The notes beneath the pieces were generated by a model, which saw only the letters and a program-made list of their open reading frames with translations, was not told the DNA's origin and searched no databases. Made by a program: the position numbers and the translations under genes. A DNA stretch of 60,423 bases from an uncultured Ellagibacter sp. (GTDB lineage: Bacteria > Actinomycetota > Coriobacteriia > Coriobacteriales > Eggerthellaceae): positions 1 through 60,423 of the forward strand of contig CAKUGU010000009.1 of assembly GCA_934654815.1 (NCBI GenBank), given 5' to 3'. Positions 33,432-41,713 of this stretch are shown piece by piece. The number at the start of each line of letters is the position of its first letter. Position 1 is the first letter of the stretch.

Positions 33432-35951
33432 CTATCCAATGACCTCGGACAGCGTCTTCAGGAGCGCCTCGACGTCGATGGGCTTCGCCACATGCGCATT
33501 CATGCCCGCGGCGAGCGCGGCGCGTCGGTCCTCCTCGAAAGCGTTCGCGGTCATGGCGACGATGGGCACGCGCTTGCAGGCCGGCGAGACCATGGCCCGG
33601 ATGCGACGCGTGGCCTCGTAGCCGTCCATCACTGGCATCTGGACGTCCATGAGGATGGCATCGAAGCAGCCCGCGCCTTTCATCTTCCCCACCGCCTCGA
33701 GGCCGTTGGACGCCACCTCGACGCGGAAACCGGCCTGCTCAAGCACCTCGACGGCGATTTCCTGGTTGAGCTCGTTGTCTTCCACGAGCAGGATCGTCTT
33801 GCCCTCGGGGTTCAAGGCCCCGCGCCCGCGCGCTTCGGCGGCCGCTTCTCCGATGGGCATACCGTCCACATCGGCAAGGCGGAAGGTCAGGCGCACGTCG
33901 AACTCGCTTCCGCGCCCTTCCTCGCTCTTAAGGGCGATGGTGCCGCCCATCATCTCGACGAGCTTCTTGGTGATGGCGAGCCCGAGCCCCGTGCCCTCGA
34001 TACCGCCGACCGCAGCCGTTTCCTCGCGGCTGAACGACTCGAAGACGCGCTTTTGGAATTCCTCGCTGATGCCGATGCCGGTATCGCTTATAACGAAGCG
34101 GTAGCGGGCGAAGCCCTCGGGCGCGCCGCCCTCTTGGCTCACGCGGAGACGCAGCGTTCCGTCGGGCTTGTTGAACTTGACGCCATTGCCCAGGATGTTG
34201 AGCAGGACCTGCGAAAGCCGCAGCTTGTCGGCGACCACGTTCACGTCGGCAACGCCCGCGGTATCCACAAGGAACCGAACGTTTTTCGCCTCGGCGGCGG
34301 GCTCGATGATGGTGACGATGGAATCGAGAAGGCGCGCGAGGTCGATCGGCTGCTCGTCGATGGCCACCCTGCCGCTTTCGATGCGGCTCATGTCGAGCAC
34401 GTCGTTGATAAGGGAGAGCAGGTGCTCGCTCGAGGTGCTGATCTTTTTCAGGTAGTCTTCCACCTTCTCCCCGTCACCAAGGTGCGACAGGGCCAAGGAG
34501 GTGAAGCCGATGATGGCGTTCATGGGCGTGCGGATGTCGTGCGACATGCTGTTGAAGAACTGCGTCTTGGCCTGGTTCGCGCGCTCGGCCTCGTCGAGGG
34601 CCTCCGCGAGCATCTCGTTGCGCCGGCGTTCCTCCCGTACCAGGTGGTTGACGTTCTTGAACCCGAGGACGAAGTCGGATCCTCCCCCGTCGCCCGCGGC
34701 GGTGAAGCTTACCTGGAAGTATTCCCGCGTGCCCCGGTAGCGGCGCTTGAAGACCACGTTGTAGACCGGTTGGCGTCTGATTTCCCGTTGCACCACGTCG
34801 TAGCGCACCTTGCGTACGAATTCGGCCTTGTCCTCGTCGCAAACGTAGTTGTCGAGATAGCGCGCGAGCGCTCCGTCGTAGCTGATGCTCTCCGCCGCGA
34901 AGTAGGCGTCCTCCCGCGCGACGTCGTCGCGCCCGCTGTCGCGATATTTGGTGATGACCTGCCCGTTCCCCGAGACGAGCCAGACCGTCGTGTACTCCCG
35001 CGACAGGCCGCTGATGACGCGCGTCTGCTCGTCGAGCAGCATGTGCTCGCGCTCGCGCTGTTTCTGGTCGGCCACGATGGACGATATGTCTTCGAGCGCG
35101 AACAGGACGCTCGTCACCGCGCCTGCCGCGTCGCGTGCCGCCACGACCCAGCTGGCACGGCACCATTCCCACGGGTCGACAGCGCCGTGGAATACCTCCA
35201 CGGCGATGTCGGTGTCGCCGAGCAGCGCAGCCAGTCGCCTTCGGTCGACGAAGGCGCGCATCTTGTCCTGGTCCTCCAGCTGGACGCACGTGTCGACGAA
35301 AGCGCCGGCGACGTCGTCGATGGTGGCCAGGCCCGCCGCCGCCTGCTCGAAGAAGGGGACGTTCTTGATCGCCTTGCAGGTGTTCGCCGCAAGATCGACC
35401 CACCAGACGGCGAAATACGCGTTCGAAAGCCCACCGATAGTGTGGAGCTGTTCTTTGAGCTGGGCGTTCACCCTCCGAAGCTCTTCTTTCTTGCGTTCTT
35501 CCTGGGCGATGATCTTGTCGATCACGCGGAAGCCCACAACACCGCCCGAGCCGACCTCGTCGATGAGCGCGGCGAACACCTCGAGGTGACGCTGCCTGCC
35601 GCCGTTGGTCACCGCGCAGAAGCGGTAGATGAGCTTCTGGTTGCGCAGCAGATAGTCCCGCAGGCGCTCAGGGTCGAGCACCTCCACGAAATCCGGGGCC
35701 GACGCCTGGTCGACGTAGCGCTCGAAGCACTCGCGCAGCTTCGTGCGGTACACGCCGAAGTCACCCGCGGCGCGGCCGCCGTCGAGGAAGAGCCGCGTCT
35801 CATCGTTGGATTTCGTGACCGTGACCATCTCCTCGTCGAAATCCAGGTAGAAGAAGGATTGGAAATCCTGGCAGAGGGTGTCGAGGATGAGCTTCTCGCG
35901 GTCGGGTTCGGAAGAGGGGCGACCCGAGAGGTGCACGTCGAGAGCGGTCAT
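33432..35951 (-). CDS. Cytosolic PAS-type hybrid histidine kinase
   Basis: An 839-residue hybrid kinase without membrane segments. Three related N-terminal sensory modules are visible (FFYLDFDEEMVTVTKSNDE, AYFAVWWVDLAANTCKAIKN, EYTTVWLVSGNGQVITKYR). HisKA follows, with His ~471 in SMSHDIRTPMNAIIG. HATPase_c has NILGNGVKFNKP, DTGIGIS and GTGLGLAITKK. The C-terminal receiver has D769 in AILMDVQMPVMDG. The ATG at 35951 is preferred because TTGGAGA precedes it; a GTG 18 nt upstream (35969) is alternative. It has no DNA-binding output. The leader carries a c-di-GMP-I aptamer, so the kinase is probably made according to c-di-GMP level. Confidence 0.9.
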   Translation of the reverse strand: MTALDVHLSGRPSSEPDREKLILDTLCQDFQSFFYLDFDEEMVTVTKSNDETRLFLDGGRAAGDFGVYRTKLRECFERYVDQASAPDFVEVLDPERLRDYLLRNQKLIYRFCAVTNGGRQRHLEVFAALIDEVGSGGVVGFRVIDKIIAQEERKKEELRRVNAQLKEQLHTIGGLSNAYFAVWWVDLAANTCKAIKNVPFFEQAAAGLATIDDVAGAFVDTCVQLEDQDKMRAFVDRRRLAALLGDTDIAVEVFHGAVDPWEWCRASWVVAARDAAGAVTSVLFALEDISSIVADQKQREREHMLLDEQTRVISGLSREYTTVWLVSGNGQVITKYRDSGRDDVAREDAYFAAESISYDGALARYLDNYVCDEDKAEFVRKVRYDVVQREIRRQPVYNVVFKRRYRGTREYFQVSFTAAGDGGGSDFVLGFKNVNHLVREERRRNEMLAEALDEAERANQAKTQFFNSMSHDIRTPMNAIIGFTSLALSHLGDGEKVEDYLKKISTSSEHLLSLINDVLDMSRIESGRVAIDEQPIDLARLLDSIVTIIEPAAEAKNVRFLVDTAGVADVNVVADKLRLSQVLLNILGNGVKFNKPDGTLRLRVSQEGGAPEGFARYRFVISDTGIGISEEFQKRVFESFSREETAAVGGIEGTGLGLAITKKLVEMMGGTIALKSEEGRGSEFDVRLTFRLADVDGMPIGEAAAEARGRGALNPEGKTILLVEDNELNQEIAVEVLEQAGFRVEVASNGLEAVGKMKGAGCFDAILMDVQMPVMDGYEATRRIRAMVSPACKRVPIVAMTANAFEEDRRAALAAGMNAHVAKPIDVEALLKTLSEVIG

Positions 35952-35962
35952 AGGGGCGTCTC

Positions 35963-35989
35963 CAATCACTTTTCTCGCAAAGGTGATTG
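35963..35989 (-). promoter_or_regulatory. Hairpin at the kinase Shine-Dalgarno (riboswitch expression platform?)
   Basis: On the minus strand CAATCACCTTT pairs with AAAGTGATTG (plus arms 35979-35989 and 35963-35972, one bulged base). The 3' arm ends in the TTGG of the TTGGAGA ribosome binding site used by the ATG at 35951. It lies ~70 nt after the GEMM aptamer and may mask the initiation region. Confidence 0.5.
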
Positions 35990-36057
35990 CAGTGTATCGA
36001 TTGCATCCTCACAGACGGCGTGCGCACTGTCCATTCGGGCAATGCATTCAATAACAA

Positions 36058-36123
36058 GTGCAACTGGCTGCCATTTCACAGGCCCTATAGCTTTGCGTCT
36101 CAGGCTTTCGCCTGATTTGCCGA
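36058..36123 (-). promoter_or_regulatory. c-di-GMP-I (GEMM) riboswitch
   Basis: Minus strand reads CGGCAAATCAGGCGAAAGCC, then TGAGACGCAAAGCTATAGGG, CC and finally ATGGCAGCCAGTTGCA. This matches the GEMM-I consensus: GGCAAA, a P1b hairpin capped by a GAAA tetraloop, the invariant GACGCAAAGC ligand-binding segment, GGCC, and the 3' half ending in (A)UGnCAGCCxGxUUGC. The leading GGCAA can pair with the trailing UUGC. It is positioned 107 nt before the ATG of the hybrid kinase. Direction of control (on or off) cannot be told from sequence. Confidence 0.85.
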
Positions 36124-36212
36124 TATAAATTTGATATCTAACTATAACCGTTCTCAGGCGGAAAAGCGGCGGCGTAGCCAAACTTTAACACGCAGGCGCG
36201 AAAGCACGGCGG

Positions 36213-36241
36213 TTGGCTATTGGCCGCGAAGCGAGTATCAT
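36213..36241 (+). promoter_or_regulatory. gltX promoter
   Basis: TTGGCT (36213-36218), 17-bp spacer, TATCAT (36236-36241). The -10 matches the consensus in 5 of 6 positions and the -35 in 4 of 6. The predicted transcript start is ~43 nt before the GTG at 36291. Confidence 0.55.
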
Positions 36242-36290
36242 ATATAGGTTGAATGGATTGTAACGACTTCCAAAGACGAAAGAGGAATCC

Positions 36291-37844
36291 GTGACTGACA
36301 AACCCGTACGCGTCCGCTTCGCACCCTCGCCCACCGGGCGCTTGCACGTCGGCGGCGCGCGCACCGCGATCTACAACTGGGCGTTCGCCCGCGCAACCGG
36401 CGGCACGTTCATCCTGCGCATCGAAGACACCGACCCCACCCGCTCCACCGAGGAGAACGTCCAGGTCATCCTGAACGCGATGAAATGGCTCAACCTCGAT
36501 TGGGACGAAGGCCCCGAGGTGGGCGGCGACGCGGGCCCGTACTTCCAGACCCAGCGCTTCGACACCTATAAAGACGCACTCGAGCGCTTGAAGGAGCGGG
36601 GCGCTGTGTATCCCTGCTTCTGCACGAAGGAAGAGCTCGACGCCAAGCGCGCGAAGGCAGAAGCCGAGGAAGGCGGGTACTCCGGCTACGACCGCACCTG
36701 CCGCGACCTCGACCCGAAAGAGGCGCAGGCGCGCATCGACGCGGGCGAGCCGCATGTGTGGCGCCTCAAGGTGCCGCTCGACCACGGCCCGATCGAGTTC
36801 GACGACGCGGTGTACGGGCACGTGTCCTTCCCCGCCGAGGTCATGGACGACATGATCGTCGTGCGCACCGACGGCACGCCCACCTACAACTTCGCCGTGG
36901 TCTGCGACGACGCGAACATGGGCATCACGCATGTCATCCGCGGCGACGACCATCTGTCGAACACCCCGCGCCAGATCCTCATCTACGAGGCGCTCGGCTA
37001 CGACGTGCCGACCTTCGCGCACCTGTCGATGATTCTGGGCCCCGACGGCAAGAAGCTCTCCAAGCGCCACGGCGCCGCCAGCGTGGAGGAGTTCCGCGAC
37101 CGCGGCTTCCTGCCCGACGCGATGGTGAACTTCCTCGCGCTTTTGGGCTGGTCGCTCGACGGCGAGACCACGCTCATCGACCGCGAAACGCTCTGCCGCG
37201 AGTTCTCGCTCGACCGCATCACCAAGAAGGACGCCGTGTTCGACGAGACGAAGCTCGAGTGGATGAACGGCCAGTACATCAAGGAGATGGGTGCTCAGGA
37301 TTGGGCCTGCGCGAGCGTGCCGTGGCTTGCCCGCGCCCGTGCCGGCGTCGCCGCCGACGCGGAGATCTCCGAGGAGGAGATCCGCGAGACCGCGGCCGAC
37401 ATCGCCAACCGCCCCGAGTTCTACGAGAAGCTCTACCCACTCGTGGCCGAGCGCGAGACGCGCCTCACCGACGCGGCCGAGAAGCTCGCCTACATGTTCT
37501 GGGGCGACGAGGTGGAAACGCTCGACGAGAAGAGCGTGAAAAAGGTGCTTCTGAAGGAGGGCGCACGCGCCGAGGAAGCGCTCGCTGCGTGCCGCGCGGT
37601 GCTCGCCGACGAGGGCAACGAGTGGAGCGCCCCTGTGCTCGAGGCCGCGTGCCGCAAGCTCGGCGACGAGGACGCGCTCAACATGAAGCTCAAGTTCGTG
37701 CTGCAGCCGCTTCGCGTGGCCGTGTGCGGCAACATGGTGTCGCCGCCTCTGTTCGAGTCGATCGAGCTTCTGCCGCGCGAGGACGTGCTCGCGCGCATCG
37801 ACCAGGTGACCGCGCAGGTCTTCGGCGACAAGGGCGCCGAGTAG
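36291..37844 (+). CDS. gltX: Glutamyl-tRNA synthetase
   Basis: A 517-residue class I synthetase charging tRNA-Glu. RFAPSPTGRLHVGGARTAIY holds the HIGH-type motif (HVGG). GPDGKKLSKRHGAASVEEF holds the KMSKS-type motif (KLSKR). The C-terminal half is the helical anticodon-binding domain. It starts at GTG 36291 with AGAGGAATCC upstream. The next gene begins 4 bp after the stop. In organisms lacking GlnRS this enzyme is usually non-discriminating; that cannot be judged here. Confidence 0.96.
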   Translation: MTDKPVRVRFAPSPTGRLHVGGARTAIYNWAFARATGGTFILRIEDTDPTRSTEENVQVILNAMKWLNLDWDEGPEVGGDAGPYFQTQRFDTYKDALERLKERGAVYPCFCTKEELDAKRAKAEAEEGGYSGYDRTCRDLDPKEAQARIDAGEPHVWRLKVPLDHGPIEFDDAVYGHVSFPAEVMDDMIVVRTDGTPTYNFAVVCDDANMGITHVIRGDDHLSNTPRQILIYEALGYDVPTFAHLSMILGPDGKKLSKRHGAASVEEFRDRGFLPDAMVNFLALLGWSLDGETTLIDRETLCREFSLDRITKKDAVFDETKLEWMNGQYIKEMGAQDWACASVPWLARARAGVAADAEISEEEIRETAADIANRPEFYEKLYPLVAERETRLTDAAEKLAYMFWGDEVETLDEKSVKKVLLKEGARAEEALAACRAVLADEGNEWSAPVLEAACRKLGDEDALNMKLKFVLQPLRVAVCGNMVSPPLFESIELLPREDVLARIDQVTAQVFGDKGAE

Positions 37845-37848
37845 CCGC

Positions 37849-39105
37849 GTGGCGAAACCAAGCGAACATACCGACGAGGGCGCCTTTCCGGGCGCCCTTT
37901 CCACACCGGGTCGCACCCGGCGCCGCCAGCTGCACTCGGCTTCGGGGTCACCGCGCAAGGTGGTGTTCCTGCGCGACTTCTGCACGCGCCCGTTCGGGTC
38001 GTCGTGCACCCGCTGCATCGAAGCCTGCCCGAAAGGCGCCATCGCCTTCGCGAACGCCCAAGCCGCGATCGACTCACAGGCCTGCACGTCGTGCGGGATG
38101 TGCGTGGGCGCGTGCGACGCGTTCTCGCTCGCCGACATCAGCGCCGAGGGCGTGCGCACGCATATGCGCAAAATCGCGCTTTCTGGGCAAACCGTCATCC
38201 TCACCTGCTCTTACGTTTTACCCCGCGGCTTCGACGCGGCTGACAACGTGGTCGTTTTGCCGTGTCTGGCCATGCTCTCGCCCGAGCTTTTAACCGTGTC
38301 GCTCGCCGAAGGGCAGAAGCTTTCCGTCGCCGCCGCGTTCGACGCATGCGAGTCGTGCGCGCGCACGAAGGGCCGCGGCATGGATTCCTACTCCGCCGCC
38401 ATCGAGGCCGCCGAGGCCGCGACCGAGAGGGCGATCGGCTTTTCCGACGACGTGCCGGAGCGCACCGAGGAGAGCACGCTTTTGGGGACGCTCGCCCAAA
38501 GCGAGCCCGCGGACAGGCGCGAGACGTTCGAAGCCCTGAAGGACCAGGCACTCGATATTGCCTCGGGAAGCTACCGCGCGCGCCGCAACGAGTCGCTGCA
38601 GGAAGCGCGCGAGCAGAGCGACCGCTGGGAGACGGAGGCGCGGATCGGGGGTGTGGCCGGCTCGCCCGAGGCGAACGCGTATGCGGAGGACGGCTTCACG
38701 CGCGAGGTGCTCTTCCCCCGCCAGCGGATGGTGCTCGAGGCCGCCAACGCCTCCGACGCGGTGGCCGTGCGGCTTACCGTGACCCTGTCGCAGACCGATG
38801 CGGCCCTTTGCAAGAACGACCTTTCCTGCGCGAAGGCGTGCCCGACGGGCGCGCGGCAGCCGAGTCCCGAAAACGGGACGCTTCGGTTCACGCGGCGGCT
38901 CTGCACGGGCTGCGGGCTCTGCGTTTCGGCCTGCGCGCACGGCGCGGTGAGCCTGCGGGAGGCATGCGCGGGCGAGCTTCTGCCCGGCGCGATCGAGGAC
39001 GAGCCTCTGCCCGCCGCCGCCGTGGGAGCAAACGACGACCCGGACGCCTCCCCCGTACCCGCAACCGTCGACGACGAGGGTGCCGTCGACGTCATCCCGA
39101 AATAA
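37849..39105 (+). CDS. Polyferredoxin-like iron-sulfur protein
   Basis: A 418-residue cytosolic protein starting at GTG 37849, 4 bp after gltX. Two pairs of ferredoxin cluster motifs lie at either end: SCTRCIEACPKGAIAF (~53) and CTSCGMCVGACDAFSL (~80), then CKNDLSCAKACPTGAR (~321) and CTGCGLCVSACAHGAVSL (~352). The middle has additional cysteines (LTCSYV, VVLPCLAML, CESCARTKG) and a charged helical stretch. This 4Fe-4S array suggests an intramolecular electron wire or an adaptor for another oxidoreductase. The partner is unknown. The acidic C-terminus has no recognised domain. Confidence 0.8.
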   Translation: MAKPSEHTDEGAFPGALSTPGRTRRRQLHSASGSPRKVVFLRDFCTRPFGSSCTRCIEACPKGAIAFANAQAAIDSQACTSCGMCVGACDAFSLADISAEGVRTHMRKIALSGQTVILTCSYVLPRGFDAADNVVVLPCLAMLSPELLTVSLAEGQKLSVAAAFDACESCARTKGRGMDSYSAAIEAAEAATERAIGFSDDVPERTEESTLLGTLAQSEPADRRETFEALKDQALDIASGSYRARRNESLQEAREQSDRWETEARIGGVAGSPEANAYAEDGFTREVLFPRQRMVLEAANASDAVAVRLTVTLSQTDAALCKNDLSCAKACPTGARQPSPENGTLRFTRRLCTGCGLCVSACAHGAVSLREACAGELLPGAIEDEPLPAAAVGANDDPDASPVPATVDDEGAVDVIPK

Positions 39106-39129
39106 CCCCCCGACCGAAAGAAGGCACCG

Positions 39130-39531
39130 ATGCTTCCCGACAACCCGACCCTTGACCAGGTGGCCGACTACTTCGCTGGCGACATGTTCGCCACGAAGGC
39201 GGCCGGATGCCGCGTCGTCGAGGCCGCGCATGGCCACGCGGTGTGCGAGATGGAACTTCGCGACATCCACCGCAACGCGACCGGCAACGTGATGGGCGGC
39301 GCCATCTTCACGCTGGCCGACTTCGCGTTGGCCATTGCCTGCAACGTAGGGGAAGCGCCGAGCGTGTCGGTGAGCAACACCATCGAGTACTTCTCGGCGA
39401 CCAAGGGAAGCCGCCTCATCGCCACGTGCGATGTCGACAAATCGGGCCGCCGCCTCGGCTTCTACACCGTGGAAATCACCGACGACACGGGCAAACGCAT
39501 CGCCAAGATGTGCGCCACCTGCGCACGGTAG
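39130..39531 (+). CDS. PaaI-type hotdog-fold thioesterase
   Basis: A 133-residue single hotdog domain. The PaaI/4HBT signature is visible: HRNATGNVMGGAIFTLADFA (typical consensus N..G..HGG.i..laD.a, Asp as catalytic residue), then VSVSNTIEYFSATKGSRLIA. Such enzymes hydrolyse acyl- or aryl-CoA thioesters in the cytosol. It starts at ATG 39130 with GAAAGAAGGCACCG upstream, 24 bp after the polyferredoxin gene, so it is probably co-transcribed. Substrate unknown. Confidence 0.88.
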   Translation: MLPDNPTLDQVADYFAGDMFATKAAGCRVVEAAHGHAVCEMELRDIHRNATGNVMGGAIFTLADFALAIACNVGEAPSVSVSNTIEYFSATKGSRLIATCDVDKSGRRLGFYTVEITDDTGKRIAKMCATCAR

Positions 39532-39613
39532 CTTCTCGCCTGGCCGAGGCCTTCGAGGTGCTTCGGTTAATCATTTCCAAAATCGAATAATCCTCCAACA
39601 AAATATATATTTG

Positions 39614-39642
39614 CTGACAGATAATCCTTCTTCTGGTATATT
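39614..39642 (+). promoter_or_regulatory. Promoter of the ABC importer/surface-protein locus
   Basis: CTGACA (39614-39619), 17-bp spacer, TATATT (39637-39642) preceded by TGG (extended -10). Both hexamers match consensus in 5 of 6 positions. It is the best sigma-70-type promoter in the window and lies in an AT-rich patch (about 39560-39690). Confidence 0.7.
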
Positions 39643-39684
39643 CCCCTTTACGTTATTTATCCTTATTCGTGTTTATTTACGTAC

Positions 39685-40833
39685 ATGCATGAAGGGATGC
39701 AGGTTTTGCAGTTCACAGCAGGAGAAGCCACCGAGCCCACGGCGCCGCCTTCGCCGGAGCCGGATTTCGACCAGGAATACCGCGAAGCGCAGGCGGCGCT
39801 CGGCAAGAAGGTCCCCTTCGGCGTGAAGCTCGGCATCGTCGCCGTGCTCGTCGTCATGCTCTTCGTTTCCTTCGCGTTGGGGAAGTACCCCGTCGCCCCC
39901 GACGAGCTCGTGAAGAACGTCGTGGCGCAGATAGCCGTCGGCGTGTACAACCTGTTCAACGACCCCGACATCGTCATATCCGACGCCGCGAACACGGCGC
40001 TGTTCAACATACGCTTGCCCCGCATCGTCGTCGTGATGCTGGTGGGTGCCGCGCTTTCGGTCGCGGGCGCCGCCTACCAGGGAATGTTCAAGAACCCGCT
40101 CACCTCCCCCGACCTGCTCGGCGCGTCGGCGGGCGCGAGCTTCGGCGCGTGCCTAGCGCTTCTGCTCGACATGTCGAACTACCTGGTGCAGGTGTTCGCC
40201 TTCGCCGGCGGCATGGTGGCCGTGGGGTGCGCCGTGTGGCTGAACCGCATGGTGAGATCCGACGCCATCCTGGGGCTTATCCTGGGCGGCATCCTCGTGT
40301 CGACGCTCTTCCAGTCGGGCACCTCCCTCATAAAGCTCATGGCCGACGCGAATGACAAGCTCCCCACCATCACCTTCTGGCTCATGGGCAGCTTCGCGAG
40401 CGTTTCCGACGTCGACATGAAGGCGATCATCCTGCCGATGATCGGCGGCTTCGCCATACTGCTTCTGGAAAGCTGGAAATTGAACGTGCTGTCGTTCGGC
40501 GACGAGGAGGCACGCTCGATGGGCGTGAAGACCAAGCGCGTGCGGCTCGTCGTCATCTTCGCGTCGACGCTCATCGTGTCGTGCTCGGTGGCGGTTTCGG
40601 GCATCGTCGGCTGGGTGGGGCTCGTCATCCCGCATCTGGCCCGCGCACTCGTCGGCCCGAACTACCGCGTGCTTCTGCCCACCTCGATGGTCATCGGGGC
40701 GAGCTACCTGCTTCTCATCGACAATCTCGCGCGCCTCATCGCCACGGTGGAGATCCCCATCGGCATCCTCACCTCCATCTTGGGCGTGCCGTTCTTCATC
40801 TTCATCTTCAAGCGGAACCAGAAGGGGTGGTAA
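39685..40833 (+). CDS. FecCD/BtuC-type ABC importer permease
   Basis: A 382-residue permease of the iron-siderophore/heme/cobalamin class. An N-terminal cytoplasmic extension of ~50 residues is followed by about nine or ten helices. Family landmarks: LPRIVVVMLVGAALSVAGAA, YQGMFKNPLTSPDLLGASAG, and near the C-terminus VAVSGIVGWVGLVIPHLARA. The ATG at 39685 is used, although its ribosome binding site is poor; an ATG at 39697 is also possible. It forms the membrane channel with the ATPase that starts 3 bp after its stop. Confidence 0.92.
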   Translation: MHEGMQVLQFTAGEATEPTAPPSPEPDFDQEYREAQAALGKKVPFGVKLGIVAVLVVMLFVSFALGKYPVAPDELVKNVVAQIAVGVYNLFNDPDIVISDAANTALFNIRLPRIVVVMLVGAALSVAGAAYQGMFKNPLTSPDLLGASAGASFGACLALLLDMSNYLVQVFAFAGGMVAVGCAVWLNRMVRSDAILGLILGGILVSTLFQSGTSLIKLMADANDKLPTITFWLMGSFASVSDVDMKAIILPMIGGFAILLLESWKLNVLSFGDEEARSMGVKTKRVRLVVIFASTLIVSCSVAVSGIVGWVGLVIPHLARALVGPNYRVLLPTSMVIGASYLLLIDNLARLIATVEIPIGILTSILGVPFFIFIFKRNQKGW

Positions 40834-40836
40834 GCG

Positions 40837-41688
40837 ATGGCATCCCTTGGCGAAACCGACGCGAAACACGCGTTCGACCAGGCCTTGCACGACGCGAACG
40901 CAAGCCACACCCCCCTGCTCGAGGTGCGCGACCTCCACGGCGGCTACCACAAGAAGGAAATCGTCCACGGCGTGTCGTTTTCCGTCGAGCGCGGCGAGTT
41001 CGTGTGCATCATCGGCGCAAACGGCTGCGGCAAGACCACCACGCTCAAGACCATCTTGGGACTCATGAAGCCCACCCAAGGCGGCGTCTTCGTGAGCGGC
41101 ACGAGCACGCACGACATGGACGAGCCCGAGCTCGCGCGGCATTTCGCCTACATCCCGCAGGCGCACACGCCGCCCTTCCCCTTCAACGTGTCAGACGTCG
41201 TGCTCATGGGGCGCACCCCTTACGTGAACAAGCTCGCCGTGGTGAAGCCCGACGACCGCGCCATCGCGTGGCATGCCATGAAGCAGATGGCGATCGAGCA
41301 CTTGGCCGACCGCCCCTACACCGCGCTTTCCGGCGGGCAGCAGCAGCTCGTGCTGATCGCTCGCGCGCTCACGCAGCAGCCCGACCTGCTCGTCATGGAC
41401 GAGCCCACCGCAAGCCTCGACTTCGGCAACCAGCAGCTCGTGCTCTCGCGCATGAAGTCGCTCGCGCAGGCGGGCATGGGCGTCGTCATGGTGACGCACG
41501 ACCCCGACCACGCGCTGTTCTGCGCCGACAAGGTGGTCGTCATGCAGGAAGGGCGCGTCACGCGCACGGGCAGCGCGCGCGAGGTCATCACGAACGACGT
41601 GATGCGAAGCATCTACGGCACCAACGTGCACGTGCTCGACGTGGAGATCGAGCCCGGGCGCATCGAGCGGGTGTGCATCCCGCTGTAA
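40837..41688 (+). CDS. ABC importer ATPase (FepC/BtuD type)
   Basis: A 283-residue ATP-binding subunit. Walker A IIGANGCGKTTTLKTI, Q-loop in FAYIPQAHTPPF, signature ALSGGQQQLVLIARAL, Walker B LLVMDEPTASLD and the H-loop MVTHDPDH are all present. An N-terminal ~25-residue extension precedes the domain. It powers import with the permease at 39685. Ribosome binding site AAGGGGTGG. Confidence 0.94.
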   Translation: MASLGETDAKHAFDQALHDANASHTPLLEVRDLHGGYHKKEIVHGVSFSVERGEFVCIIGANGCGKTTTLKTILGLMKPTQGGVFVSGTSTHDMDEPELARHFAYIPQAHTPPFPFNVSDVVLMGRTPYVNKLAVVKPDDRAIAWHAMKQMAIEHLADRPYTALSGGQQQLVLIARALTQQPDLLVMDEPTASLDFGNQQLVLSRMKSLAQAGMGVVMVTHDPDHALFCADKVVVMQEGRVTRTGSAREVITNDVMRSIYGTNVHVLDVEIEPGRIERVCIPL

Positions 41689-41713
41689 GTTCGAAACATT
41701 TGGAGTGAGAGAC

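Larger units (their letters stand above)
35970..36290. other. Divergent intergenic region with riboswitch and gltX promoter
   Basis: Holds the leader of the cytosolic kinase (minus) and the promoter of gltX (plus). The stretch 36115-36150 is AT-rich and probably contains the kinase promoter. A clear -35/-10 pair on that strand was not identified. Confidence 0.5.

Noticed and set aside
39531..39684. Cobalamin or other riboswitch in front of the ABC importer
   Set aside because: Only ~36 nt separate the predicted transcript start from the ATG, and no B12-box-like sequence is present.
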